Positions 53,648-62,266 of a DNA stretch of 64,000 nt are shown piece after piece (position 1 is the stretch's first letter; each line of letters starts with the position of its first letter). Source of the DNA: Bifidobacterium reuteri DSM 23975 (GTDB lineage: Bacteria; Actinomycetota; Actinomycetes; Actinomycetales; Bifidobacteriaceae). Location: assembly GCF_000741695.1 (NCBI RefSeq), contig NZ_JGZK01000002.1, forward strand, positions 62,001 to 126,000, given 5' to 3'. The notes under the pieces are model-generated. The model did not search any database, was not told where the DNA came from, and was given only the letters and a program-made list of their open reading frames with translations. The translations under genes were made by a program, and so were the position numbers.

Positions 53648-54628
53648 TTATGGATGGCGACGGCATGACGCGGCTTGCAGCGGAACGCGGGAGACGAACT
53701 CACGCGGCTCATCGGTGATGGGGTCGATGAAGGCCAGCCGACGGGCGACGAGCTGCAAAGGACGGCTGAAATCGTCGTACGCACGGGTCTCTATGCGCGG
53801 GTAGAAATCATCTCCGACTATGGGCAGACCGAGCGAGTTCATATGCACCCTGAGCTGGTGGGTCTTGCCGGTACGCGGGTGCAAGGTGTAGCGACAGGTC
53901 ATCGAACCTGCCGCATCGGCATGAATGCCGTCCTCGAGGCCGGCGATACGGGAGGCGTCCACGAGGCGGGAGATACCGGCGATACGGGAGATACCCGCAA
54001 GACCGGCGATGTCTGCGTCCCCCGCATCGCCGGGAAGACCGGAATGGTCTTGCCGCACAGGCGTGGTCTCAAAGCGGCACGCAGAAGCACGCACGCCATA
54101 CAGGGCATGCGATGGGAGACGTACAGGTGCCACCGGCATGAGCCGTTCGCCACGTTCGATAAGGGTTTCGGCGTTGACCGTGCCGGGCTCCTCGAAGGCG
54201 GCCATGGTGCCACGCAGTTTGGTGATATGGGAACGCCGCACCAGCGGGAACGGACGCGGCGGGGCAATCGGTTCGATGGTGCCGTATCGGGGACGCGCGA
54301 TCGGGCGGCAAGGGGCAAGGCATTCATATACTTTGGCGGCCTGCTTATTCTGGAACAGCATCTGGTAGGCCCCACGTGATGCCTTGTCCCGCACGAAGAC
54401 CAGCACGCCGGCGGTCATGCGGTCCAAGCGGTGCGCGGGAGTGATGTCTGGCTCCCCCAGCCGCTCGCGCAACCGGATCAACGCCGTCTGCCGATACCAC
54501 ATACCGCGAGGCATGGTGGCCAGAAAATGCGGCTTGTCCACCACGATAATCCGCTCGTCCTCATAGAGCACGTCCAGCTCGAATGGGATATGTGGCTCCT
54601 CGGTCACGTATCGATGCGGACGTGGCAT
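53648..54628 (-). CDS. RluA-family pseudouridine synthase
   Basis: A 326-residue RNA pseudouridine synthase. The catalytic Asp is in PAHRLDRMTAGVLVF, the family's HRLDxxTSG motif. DVLYEDERIIVVDKPHFLAT begins the catalytic core and GKTHQLRVHMNSLGLPIVGD closes it. There is no S4 RNA-binding domain at the N-terminus. The middle of the protein (about 205-250) holds an unusual Gly/Ala/Ile/Asp-rich segment with repeated GISR and IAGL words, not expected in this family. GGAGGAAA precedes the ATG. Target uridine unknown. Confidence 0.92.
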   Translation of the reverse strand: MPRPHRYVTEEPHIPFELDVLYEDERIIVVDKPHFLATMPRGMWYRQTALIRLRERLGEPDITPAHRLDRMTAGVLVFVRDKASRGAYQMLFQNKQAAKVYECLAPCRPIARPRYGTIEPIAPPRPFPLVRRSHITKLRGTMAAFEEPGTVNAETLIERGERLMPVAPVRLPSHALYGVRASACRFETTPVRQDHSGLPGDAGDADIAGLAGISRIAGISRLVDASRIAGLEDGIHADAAGSMTCRYTLHPRTGKTHQLRVHMNSLGLPIVGDDFYPRIETRAYDDFSRPLQLVARRLAFIDPITDEPREFVSRVPLQAASCRRHP

Positions 54629-54683
54629 GGTTTCCTCCTAACCGACTAGTGGCTCCTTCAGCACGCCGCAGCGGCCGATAGCC

Positions 54684-56576
54684 TCACTCGACGGTGACGG
54701 ACTTGGCGAGGTTGCGCGGCTTGTCAACGTCGTAGCCCTTGAGCTGGGCCATATCCATGGCGAACAGCTGCAACGGCACCACATCCACGAGCGGGCTCAT
54801 CAGCGTCGGGCAGGCAGGACGCCAGAACACCACGTCCGCATACCGCTCCACATCGGGGTCACCCTGTTCGGCCACGGCGATGATATAGGCACCGCGAGCC
54901 TTGACCTCCTCGATACCGGAGATCACCTTGGCATGCAGCACGTTGCGTCCACGCTCCGGCGGCACGATGAACACTACCGGCTCACCCTCGTCCACCAGTG
55001 CGATCGGCCCGTGCTTGAGCTCGCCGGCGGCGAAGCCCTCGGTGAACGTGTAGGCAATCTCCTTCAGCTTCAACGCGCCCTCAAGCGCCACCGGGTAGCC
55101 GACATGACGGCCGAGGAACAGGAAGGAGCTGGCGTTCACCATGCGTTCGGCGGCTGTCTGGATGGCCTTGGGCTGGGTGTCGAGCACCCACTGGATCTTG
55201 CGCGGCATGTCCTTGAGGGAATCGAGCACCTGCCGGATCTCGTCGCGGAACATCGCGCCCTTGACCTGCGCCAGATACAGGCCCAGCAGATAGGCGGCGG
55301 TGATCTGCGCCACGAACGCCTTGGTGGAGGCTACGGCCACCTCCGGCCCTGCGTGCGTGTACAGCACCGCATCGGATTCACGCGGTATGGAGGCTCCCTG
55401 CGTGTTGCAGATGGCGAGCACCTTGGAGCCCTGTTCGCGGGCATGCCGCAGGGCCATCAGCGTGTCCATGGTCTCGCCGGACTGAGAAATGGCGACCACC
55501 AAGGTACGCGGGGTCAGAATAGGGTCACGGTAGCGGAACTCATGGGCGAGTTCCACTTCCACCGGGATGCGCACCCAGTGCTCGATGGCGTATTTGGCCA
55601 CGGTGCCGGCATATGCGGCCGTGCCGCAGGCCACGACGATGATCTTGTCGATGGCCTTGAAATCATGCTCGTCGATGCGCACCTCGTCCAGTGCGATGTC
55701 GCCCTTGGCGTCGAACCGGCCCAGCAGCGTGCGCTGCACGGCGGCCGGATCCTCATGAATCTCCTTGTCCATGAAGGAATCCCAGCCGCCCTTTTCAGCG
55801 GCCGAGGCGTCCCAGTCCACGGTGTAGGTCTTGGGATTGGCCACCACGTTACCGTCGAAGTCGGTGACGACGACCTTGTCGGCGGACACGCATACGGCCT
55901 GATCCTGATCGATTTCCATGGCCTGCTTGGTGTAGGCCACGAACGCGGCCACATCAGAGCCGAGGAAGTTCTCACCCTCGCCGAGCCCCACCACCAACGG
56001 GGAGTCATGACGGGCGCCGACCACGATGTCCGGCTGGCGGCAGTCGGTGGCCAGGATGGTGAATGCGCCCTGCAGCATACGGGCCATGCGGCGGACGGCC
56101 TCGAACAGATCCGGCTTGCCCTGCTCGGCGATGATCTTGTCCACGATCTTGCCGAGCAGCTTGGCTGCCACTTCAGTGTCCGTGGCGGAGGCGAAACGGT
56201 AGCCTTCGGCCTGCAAATCGAGGCGCAGCTGGGAGGCGTTCTCGATGATGCCGTTGTGGATGATGGCCACCTTGCCGTCCATGCTGGTGTGCGGGTGGGC
56301 GTTCACATCGCTCGGCTCGCCGTTCGTGGCCCAACGCGTATGGCCGATGCCCACGGTGGCAAGCGGCATGGGCTTGCGCTCGATGTCTGCGACCAGGTTC
56401 TTCAGTCGGCCGGCCTTCTTGCGCACGGCCACCGTATCCATACCAGGCGCGCTCAGCGCCACACCGGCCGAATCATAGCCACGGTATTCCAACCGCGCCA
56501 GACCCTGAAGACACACCTCAAGCGGCTTGCCGCACGCGGTTTCGACATTTCCTGCATATCCAACAATTCCACACAT
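54684..56576 (-). CDS. glmS: Glutamine--fructose-6-phosphate aminotransferase (isomerizing)
   Basis: A 630-residue enzyme making glucosamine 6-phosphate for cell-wall precursors. Cys2 (MCGIVGYAG) is the glutaminase nucleophile, with LEYRGYDSAGVAL and HTRWATNGEPSDVNAHPH in the same domain. Two SIS domains follow: VACGTAAYAGTVAKYAIE, ISQSGETMDTLMALRHA and FLFLGRHVGYPVALEGALKLKE. The extreme C-terminus PRNLAKSVTVE is canonical. No glmS ribozyme-like leader is evident upstream, as expected outside Firmicutes. Monocistronic. Confidence 0.97.
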   Translation of the reverse strand: MCGIVGYAGNVETACGKPLEVCLQGLARLEYRGYDSAGVALSAPGMDTVAVRKKAGRLKNLVADIERKPMPLATVGIGHTRWATNGEPSDVNAHPHTSMDGKVAIIHNGIIENASQLRLDLQAEGYRFASATDTEVAAKLLGKIVDKIIAEQGKPDLFEAVRRMARMLQGAFTILATDCRQPDIVVGARHDSPLVVGLGEGENFLGSDVAAFVAYTKQAMEIDQDQAVCVSADKVVVTDFDGNVVANPKTYTVDWDASAAEKGGWDSFMDKEIHEDPAAVQRTLLGRFDAKGDIALDEVRIDEHDFKAIDKIIVVACGTAAYAGTVAKYAIEHWVRIPVEVELAHEFRYRDPILTPRTLVVAISQSGETMDTLMALRHAREQGSKVLAICNTQGASIPRESDAVLYTHAGPEVAVASTKAFVAQITAAYLLGLYLAQVKGAMFRDEIRQVLDSLKDMPRKIQWVLDTQPKAIQTAAERMVNASSFLFLGRHVGYPVALEGALKLKEIAYTFTEGFAAGELKHGPIALVDEGEPVVFIVPPERGRNVLHAKVISGIEEVKARGAYIIAVAEQGDPDVERYADVVFWRPACPTLMSPLVDVVPLQLFAMDMAQLKGYDVDKPRNLAKSVTVE

Positions 56577-56715
56577 GGCTCACCAGCCTAGCGGACGCAT
56601 ATGTCCTGAGTCGAACAACCCGGCCTGTTGCAATACTATCGTCACATCTCAAAGCACTCAGGAAAACCGAGCCACCGGCCTCAACCGGCCGCCGGCCCCG
56701 CTCACTCCGCACACG
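56577..56715. other. Upstream region of glmS
   Basis: Nothing recognisable was found in these bases apart from one GCATATGTCC sequence near 56597 that partly resembles the neighbouring array motif. Confidence 0.4.
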
Positions 56716-56937
56716 TTCCGGGCATGCCTTTGTCACTTATCACAAGTTCCGGGCATACCTCCACTGACTATCACAAGTTCCGGGCATATCCCTACCAATT
56801 ATTCTGGGCATATCGATACAAAATACGGCGTTCTGGGCATATGCGGTTCACGAACGACGGCGAAACCGCCCTTTCGTGATACGTATATGCCCAGAACGCC
56901 TAGAGACGTCATCCCTATGGTGGTGATATGCCCAGAA
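56716..56937. repeat. Motif array, TTCTGGGCATAT family, with large hairpin
   Basis: Five forward copies start at 56716, 56747, 56778, 56802 and 56831 (the first three as TTCCGGGCAT, exactly 31 bp apart). Two reverse copies lie at 56885-56896 and 56926-56937. The last forward and first reverse copies form a perfect 16-bp outer stem (56827-56842 with 56885-56900), enclosing a second stem TCACGAA/TTCGTGA and a GGCG/CGCC tip. It lies between glmS and the downstream end of the amino acid ATPase gene. Confidence 0.93.
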
Positions 56938-56984
56938 TCCGTCCTTCCCCTTCCCGTTTAAGAGAGGGAAAAAGAACTTATCCT

Positions 56985-57124
56985 GTGCTGAGGTAATATG
57001 AACAGCCTTTCTACAGCACATGCTGCGGAGCCGTAAAACGGACAGTCCAGTGGACTGTACGTAGGCGACGCCGAAGCACGACAGTGCTGAGGTAATATGA
57101 ACAGCCTTTCTACAGCACATGCTG
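56985..57124. repeat. 41-bp direct repeat spanning the end of the amino acid ATPase gene
   Basis: Bases 56985-57025 and 57084-57124 are identical and 99 bp apart. The right copy includes the stop and last codons of the ATPase gene; the left copy is a duplicate of them downstream. Each contains CAGCACATGCTG. Confidence 0.95.
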
Positions 57125-57931
57125 TAGAAAGTCCTTAAACCTCGGCTCGGTCGGATGTTCGATGATCTCGGGGCCGCCCTTTTCCACGACGACTCCCCCA
57201 TCCATGAACACCACCTGGTCGGCGACCTCACGGGCGAATCCGATCTCGTGGGTCACGCACACCATCGTCATGCCATCCTTGGCGAGCGAACGCATGACGC
57301 TCAGCACTTCGCCCACGAGCTCGGGATCGAGCGCGGAGGTCGGCTCATCGAACAGCATGATCTCGGGCTTCATGGCCAACGCGCGGGCGATGGCCACGCG
57401 CTGCTGCTGTCCGCCGGACAGCTGCGCGGGGTAATAGTCGAGACGATCACCGAGGCCGACGCGCTCCAATTCGGCGACGGCAAGATCGTGGGCCTCCTTC
57501 TTGGGCATGCGCTTGACGTGGACCGGCGCCTCCATCACGTTCTCCAGCGCGGTCATATGCGGGAACAGGTTGAACCGCTGGAAGACCATGCCGAGACGGG
57601 AACGCTGGGCGGCGATCTCCTTGTCGTTCAGGGTCTGCAGCATGTCCTGGCCGTTCTTGTCGACATGCTTGTAGCCGATGAGTTCGCCGTTGACTTCGAT
57701 GGAGCCCCCGGTCAGCGTCTCCAATTGGTTGACGAGACGCAGGAAGGTGGACTTTCCGGAGCCGGAAGGTCCCAGGATCACGGTCACCGTGCCGGGCATG
57801 ACGGTCAGGTCGATGCCTTTGAGCACGTGGAGGGAACCGAATGCCTTGTGCACCTGGGTGGCCCTGATGGCGGGGACGACGCCGGCGGCCTGGTTCGGGA
57901 GCCCGGTCTGGAACGCAGTTGTTTCAGTCAT
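57110..57931 (-). CDS. Polar amino acid ABC transporter ATP-binding protein
   Basis: A 273-residue ATPase of the GlnQ/HisP group. It has Walker [10 protein letters not shown], the Q-loop [20 protein letters not shown] typical of amino acid importers, signature LSGGQQQR, Walker B IMLFDEP and switch His in [14 protein letters not shown]. About 25 extra N-terminal residues ([20 protein letters not shown]) precede the domain. It is the last gene of an operon of binding proteins, permease and ATPase, starting 22 bp after the permease. The 3' end lies in a duplicated 41-bp segment. Confidence 0.93.
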   Translation of the reverse strand: MTETTAFQTGLPNQAAGVVPAIRATQVHKAFGSLHVLKGIDLTVMPGTVTVILGPSGSGKSTFLRLVNQLETLTGGSIEVNGELIGYKHVDKNGQDMLQTLNDKEIAAQRSRLGMVFQRFNLFPHMTALENVMEAPVHVKRMPKKEAHDLAVAELERVGLGDRLDYYPAQLSGGQQQRVAIARALAMKPEIMLFDEPTSALDPELVGEVLSVMRSLAKDGMTMVCVTHEIGFAREVADQVVFMDGGVVVEKGGPEIIEHPTEPRFKDFLQHVL

Positions 57932-57953
57932 GATGATTGCCTCTCCCCTTGCT

Positions 57954-58937
57954 TCACGCGGTCATGCCGGTGAACGCGGCCTCGTTGAGCTTGTTCACGT
58001 CATCCTTGGGTTCACCCTCGGTCTTGCCGGGCAGCGGCGGCTGCTTGCCGCGCGTGCCCATGGCGCGGGCGTCGAAGCCCTTGCCGAAGTGCTTCTCCAG
58101 ACGGGATTGAATCACCATCAGGATGGAAGTGATGAGCAGATACCAGAAGCATGCCACCAGCAGCAGCGGAATAGGCTTGTAGATGCGGTTGGCGATGGCG
58201 TTCGTGGCGAACTGGAGTTCCAGGGTGAACGGCACCGCGGTGACCAGTGATGTGGTCTTCAGCATGCCGATGGTCTCGTTGCCGGTAGGCGGGATGATGA
58301 TGCGCATGGCCTGCGGCAGCACGATGCGACGCATGATCAGCGAACGGTTCATGCCGAGCGCTTCGGCGGCCTCCGTCTGGCCCGGGTCGACGGCTTCAAG
58401 ACCGGCGCGCACGATTTCAGACAGATAAGCGGCCTCGTTCAGCGCCAGGCCTATCCATGCGGCGTTGAACGCGGTGACCACCACGGACGAATCGATGCTC
58501 CAGAATTCGATGGAGGTGAATGGCACGCCGAGACTGAGCTTGGGAATCAGCACGGAGAACAGGCCCCAGAAGATCAACTGCGTGTATACAGGGGTTCCGC
58601 GGAAGAACCAGATGAAGAACCAGCTGACACCGCGCAGCACCGGGTTGATGGACTTGCGCATGATCGCGAGGATCACGGACAGGATGATCGCCACCACCAT
58701 GGAGATCACGGTGAGCTCGAGCGTGTAGCGGATGCCTTCCAGCACGTTCTCGTTGAACAGGTACTTCCACACGATGGCCCATTCCAGTCGTGGGTTCGTG
58801 ATCATGCCCTGGATGAGCATCGCTGCCAGCAGCGCCACGATCACCGCAGCCACAATCGGCCCCGGACGCTTGACCGGCAGGGCCTTGATGCGGTTGGGGA
58901 TGTCCAATCCTTCGCCGTCGATTTCTTTCTTCGCCAT
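57954..58937 (-). CDS. Polar amino acid ABC transporter permease
   Basis: A 327-residue HisM/GlnP-type permease. After a cytoplasmic start and a membrane segment ([17 protein letters not shown]), the core begins with [20 protein letters not shown] and includes [20 protein letters not shown]. The EAA loop is [24 protein letters not shown], then [20 protein letters not shown], all diagnostic. The C-terminus extends about 35 hydrophilic residues beyond the last segment. A hairpin at 59003-59050 separates it from the binding-protein genes and may lower its expression relative to them. Confidence 0.93.
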   Translation of the reverse strand: MAKKEIDGEGLDIPNRIKALPVKRPGPIVAAVIVALLAAMLIQGMITNPRLEWAIVWKYLFNENVLEGIRYTLELTVISMVVAIILSVILAIMRKSINPVLRGVSWFFIWFFRGTPVYTQLIFWGLFSVLIPKLSLGVPFTSIEFWSIDSSVVVTAFNAAWIGLALNEAAYLSEIVRAGLEAVDPGQTEAAEALGMNRSLIMRRIVLPQAMRIIIPPTGNETIGMLKTTSLVTAVPFTLELQFATNAIANRIYKPIPLLLVACFWYLLITSILMVIQSRLEKHFGKGFDARAMGTRGKQPPLPGKTEGEPKDDVNKLNEAAFTGMTA

Positions 58938-59002
58938 TCGAGATTCCTTGTGATGTATTGGAGCCGTTTCCCACAGCCTTGAACTAACGATGCACCTTAA
59001 CG

Positions 59003-59050
59003 CATGAATGGGGCGTCCGTGTTACGACGAACACAGGCGTCCCATTCATG
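59003..59050 (-). terminator. Hairpin between binding protein and permease genes
   Basis: 21-bp arms at 59003-59023 and 59030-59050 pair with three mismatched or wobble positions around a 6-bp loop. CATGAATGGG at the base is perfect. It is probably an attenuator or 3' stabiliser within the operon. Confidence 0.7.
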
Positions 59051-59071
59051 GACATCGAACCAGTCAGACGG

Positions 59072-60010
59072 TCACTGAACGTCGGGGTTGATCTCCGCCT
59101 TGGTCAGTGCGCCGGACTCGACACCCCAGTGCTCAAGAATCTTGCCGTAGGTGCCGTCGTCCATCAGCTTCTGCATGGCCTTCTGCACGGCCTCGGCGGT
59201 GGCGGAATCGCCCTTCTTGATAGCGATGGCGTTCGGCACGGAATCGAAGTCCTTGCCGAGCTGTTCCAGCTGTCCGCCGGTCTGTGCGATGGCGTAGCCG
59301 ACCACCGGGGAGTCGGCGAAGAACACGTCCGCCTTGCCGGTCACCACTGCGGTGGTGGCGTCGGTCTGCTGCTTGGAGGACTGGATGGTGATGTCCTCCT
59401 TGCCATCCGCCTTGCACTGCTTGGCGGTTTCGTTGATGGCCTCTTCCTCGACGGTGCCGGTTTCGACGGCGACCTTGAGACCGCACAGGTTGTTCTCATC
59501 GACCTTGTTCGGGTTTCCCTTGGCTACGGCGTAGGCCATGCCGGAGGTGAAGTAGGACACGAAGTCGACCGATTCCATGCGCTCCTTGGTGATGGTGAAC
59601 GCGGCGATGCCGAGGTCGTACTTGGAGCCGATGGCCGGGATGATGGTGTCGAAGTTGGAGGAGACCACTTCGGTCTTGAGGCCGAAGATGTTGCCTAGCG
59701 CATGGGCGAGATCCATATCGTAGCCGATCTGGGTCTTGCCGTCCGTGTCCAGGAACTCGGCCGGCGCGTAGGAAGGGTTGGTGCCGATGGTGAGCTTGCC
59801 ATCGGCCTTGACGGAGTCCGGAAGCAGGGCGGCGAGCTCGTCGTCCTGCTTCACGGAGCTCACATCATAGCTGGTGATGGCTTTGGTATCACCATTGGCG
59901 GCATCCGAACCGGTGGCGGATTCATCGGTGGTGCCGCAGGCCGCTACGGCGAACAGCATGGCGACGCTGACGGCAGCGGCGGCAATAGCCTTGGTCTTCT
60001 TGAACTGCAT
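59072..60010 (-). CDS. Polar amino acid ABC transporter substrate-binding lipoprotein 1
   Basis: A 312-residue SBP family 3 lipoprotein. The signal peptide ends with the lipobox VAACG (Cys about 25). Family landmarks are KLTIGTNPSYAPAEFLDTDG, IGYDMDLAHALGNIFGL, IPAIGSKYDLGIAAFTITKE and ADSPVVGYAIAQTGGQ. It parallels the second binding protein at 60234 along its whole length, including the final KAEINPDV. The spacing of two internal cysteines (NLCGLKV and KQCKADG) is also shared and could form a disulfide. It has its own upstream region with a 32-bp palindrome. Confidence 0.92.
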   Translation of the reverse strand: MQFKKTKAIAAAAVSVAMLFAVAACGTTDESATGSDAANGDTKAITSYDVSSVKQDDELAALLPDSVKADGKLTIGTNPSYAPAEFLDTDGKTQIGYDMDLAHALGNIFGLKTEVVSSNFDTIIPAIGSKYDLGIAAFTITKERMESVDFVSYFTSGMAYAVAKGNPNKVDENNLCGLKVAVETGTVEEEAINETAKQCKADGKEDITIQSSKQQTDATTAVVTGKADVFFADSPVVGYAIAQTGGQLEQLGKDFDSVPNAIAIKKGDSATAEAVQKAMQKLMDDGTYGKILEHWGVESGALTKAEINPDVQ

Positions 60011-60091
60011 GATGGTCTCTTCTTCTCTCTGTCGTTATGGCCTTGCCCTACGCAGCAGATGACCTGCCTTCAGACCGTAGCCAACGAATAA

Positions 60092-60123
60092 GCATATGTA
60101 TACACTATAGTGCATACATATGC
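60092..60123. promoter_or_regulatory. 32-bp near-perfect palindrome upstream of binding protein 1
   Basis: GCATATGTAT at 60092 mirrors ATACATATGC ending at 60123, with ACACTATAGTG in the centre; one base pair breaks the symmetry. It lies about 80 bp before the gene start and overlaps a possible TATAGT -10, so it may be an operator for a dimeric regulator. Confidence 0.5.
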
Positions 60124-60148
60124 AAAAGCTCCCATGTCGGGAGCTTTT
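60124..60148 (-). terminator. Terminator after binding protein 2
   Basis: AAAAGCTCCC pairs with GGGAGCTTTT around five bases. A and T runs on both sides make it bidirectional. It starts next to the palindrome. Confidence 0.85.
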
Positions 60149-60233
60149 GTCATCTCAGAACCTTCGTCGTCTCACCATGTGCGCCATGCACCAGCACGCT
60201 TCGCGGGCCGCCCACAGACGCACTGGCCCACGC

Positions 60234-61187
60234 TCACTCGTCGACCGCAGGATTGATTTCGGCCTTGTCGATGGCGCCGGAGGACACACCCCACGTATCG
60301 AGAATCTTCTGGTAGGTGCCGTCATCCATCAGCTTCTGCATGGCCTTCTGCACCGCCTCGGCGGTGGCAGAATCGCCCTTCTTGATGGCCACGGCCTCCG
60401 GCGTCACACCGGTGTCGTCGCCAAGTGCGGCCAACGTGTCGCCGGTCTGCTCGATGGCATAGCCGGCCACCGGGGAATCGGCGTAGAACACGGACGCCTT
60501 GCCGGACGCCACGGCGGTGGTCACATCGGTCTGCAGCTTGGAGGACTGGATGTCGATTTCATCCTTGCCATCCGCTTTGCACTGGTCATTGGCAGCGGTG
60601 ACTTCCTCCTCCTGCGTGGTGCCGGTCTGCACGGCCACCTTGACACCGCACAAGTTCGAGGTGTCGACCTTGTCGGGGTTGCCCTTCTTGGTGACCCACG
60701 TGGAACCGGCCTTGAAGTAGGTGACGAAATCAACGGCATCCAGACGCTCCTTCGTCACGGTGAACGAGGAGATGCCGATGTCGTACTTGGAACCGACCGA
60801 AGGAATGATGGAGTCGAAGGTCGAGGAGACAGTCTCCTCCTTGAGGCCGAACACGGCGGCCAAGGCCTTGGACAGGTCGACGTCGAAGCCGACCGGCGTC
60901 TTGCCGTCCTCGGCCAGGAACTCGGCCGGTGCATACGAGGTATCGGTGCCGACAGTCAACGTGCCGTCGCCCGCCACCGAATCAGGCAGCAGCGCGGCGA
61001 TGGCATCATCCTTCTTGATGCTGCTGGTGTCGAATCCCTGTGTGCTGGTCTTGCTGGACGAACCGGAATCACCATTCGAAGTATCGCTGGTAGCGCTGTC
61101 GGTGGTGCCGCAGGCAGCCACGGCGATAAGCATTGCCGCGCTCACAGCGGCAGCCGTCATGGATTTCATTCCCATGCTGAAAGACAT
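60234..61187 (-). CDS. Polar amino acid ABC transporter substrate-binding lipoprotein 2
   Basis: A 317-residue SBP family 3 lipoprotein and clear paralogue of the gene at 59072. The signal peptide has the lipobox VAACG (Cys about 26), followed by a Ser/Thr/Asp-rich linker about 20 residues long. Shared blocks are TVGTDTSYAPAEFLAEDGK, PVGFDVDLSKALAAVFGL, IPSVGSKYDIGISSFTVTKE and TAEAVQKAMQKLMDDGTY. GAGAGGAAA precedes the ATG. A terminator follows, so it may be transcribed apart from the rest of the operon and supply a second specificity to the same permease. Confidence 0.92.
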   Translation of the reverse strand: MSFSMGMKSMTAAAVSAAMLIAVAACGTTDSATSDTSNGDSGSSSKTSTQGFDTSSIKKDDAIAALLPDSVAGDGTLTVGTDTSYAPAEFLAEDGKTPVGFDVDLSKALAAVFGLKEETVSSTFDSIIPSVGSKYDIGISSFTVTKERLDAVDFVTYFKAGSTWVTKKGNPDKVDTSNLCGVKVAVQTGTTQEEEVTAANDQCKADGKDEIDIQSSKLQTDVTTAVASGKASVFYADSPVAGYAIEQTGDTLAALGDDTGVTPEAVAIKKGDSATAEAVQKAMQKLMDDGTYQKILDTWGVSSGAIDKAEINPAVDE

Positions 61188-61472
61188 TGGATTTCCTCTC
61201 TCCGTAAAGTCGGCTGGGCGGGTATATTTCCCAGTTGGCTCAGAGAGTAGGACCGCAATGCTACGGCATGATTACCATTGCGAGATTCTGTTCACGTTGT
61301 GGACATATGGCGGATACGTTCGGCGGCAGGAATGCTGAGACTGGCGCGAAGAATGCCCGTTGCCGGCGGCGTGATATGAGCAGCCACCCATCCGGCAACC
61401 TGCAACCAACAACCGCCAACCGGCATACAGACGCCGCACAGCCGGCGTCCGCTAACCGACACATAGCCCGTA
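61188..61472. other. Gap between smpB end and binding protein 2 start
   Basis: No gene. On the minus strand TATACC near 61239 could be a -10 for the binding protein. Nothing else is recognisable. Confidence 0.35.
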
Positions 61473-61949
61473 TCAGTGCCGCATATTGGCGTACCGCATG
61501 GCACGCAACGCCTCGCGCTTGTCCTGCTCCTCGCGCAACGCCTGACGCTTGTCGAATTCCTTCTTGCCTCGGGCCAACGCGATGGCAGCCTTGACGCGCC
61601 CGTCCTTGAAATACAGACTCAACGGCACGATCGTGTATCCCTTGGCCTCGATGCCTCGGGCGAGCTTGGCGATCTGCTGACGATGCAGCAACAGCTTGCG
61701 CTTGCGCTTGGGGGCATGGTTGTTCCATGTGCCGTTCAGGTATTCGGGAATGTTGGCGCCTTCCAACCACATCTCGCCACGACGGTCGATGGAGACGAAC
61801 GCCTCCGCCAACGAGGCACGCCCTTCGCGCAGCGACTTCACCTCGGTGCCGGTCAGCGCAAGTCCCGCCTCGTACTTGTCTTCGATGGCATAATCATGCC
61901 GGGCCTTCTTGTTCTGAACGATGAGCTTCTCGCCGGTCTCCTTGGCCAT
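61473..61949 (-). CDS. smpB: SsrA-binding protein SmpB
   Basis: A 158-residue SmpB, which delivers tmRNA to stalled ribosomes. [67 protein letters not shown] and the C-terminal [21 protein letters not shown] helix are all conserved. The ATG at 61949 follows GGAAGGAGGAGG; an upstream in-frame start has none. It follows the ftsX and CHAP genes on the same strand, as in other Actinobacteria. No tmRNA gene is visible in the window. Confidence 0.97.
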   Translation of the reverse strand: MAKETGEKLIVQNKKARHDYAIEDKYEAGLALTGTEVKSLREGRASLAEAFVSIDRRGEMWLEGANIPEYLNGTWNNHAPKRKRKLLLHRQQIAKLARGIEAKGYTIVPLSLYFKDGRVKAAIALARGKKEFDKRQALREEQDKREALRAMRYANMRH

Positions 61950-62061
61950 ATCCTCCTCCTTCCTGATACTCAATAATCCCCCTCGGCATAGAGGGGAATC
62001 ATCGTACTACGCGATATGTTTCGGTAGTGCTGTACGTCACAAACCCGTCGGCAAAGAGACT

Positions 62062-62215
62062 ACCCCTCAGTCCCGCTCCGCGAGCCAGCTCGTCCCGCAA
62101 TTACAGACGCGCCCCGCGCGCAACCTGCTGGCTCGCCTGTCGGCTCGCACGTTGCCTACAGACAGCTCCGCTGTCTGCTTCACGGCAACAGTCCGCCAAG
62201 GGGAGCCAAGAATAG
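62062..62215. repeat. Dispersed hairpin element, copy 5 (expanded)
   Basis: CCCCTCAGTCCCGCTCCGCG starts a long, imperfectly palindromic element. It includes CAGACAGC-TCC-GCTGTCTG and ends GCCAAGGGGAGCC, which pairs back to the start. It occupies most of the gap between the CHAP gene end and smpB. Confidence 0.65.
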
Positions 62216-62266
62216 CCACGAATCACTGACACAGGATGCCGGCTCGGTCACATAGCCCTGATGCGC

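Noticed and set aside
56577..56740. glmS ribozyme upstream of glmS
   Set aside because: No matching core was seen, and the ribozyme is known essentially from Firmicutes.
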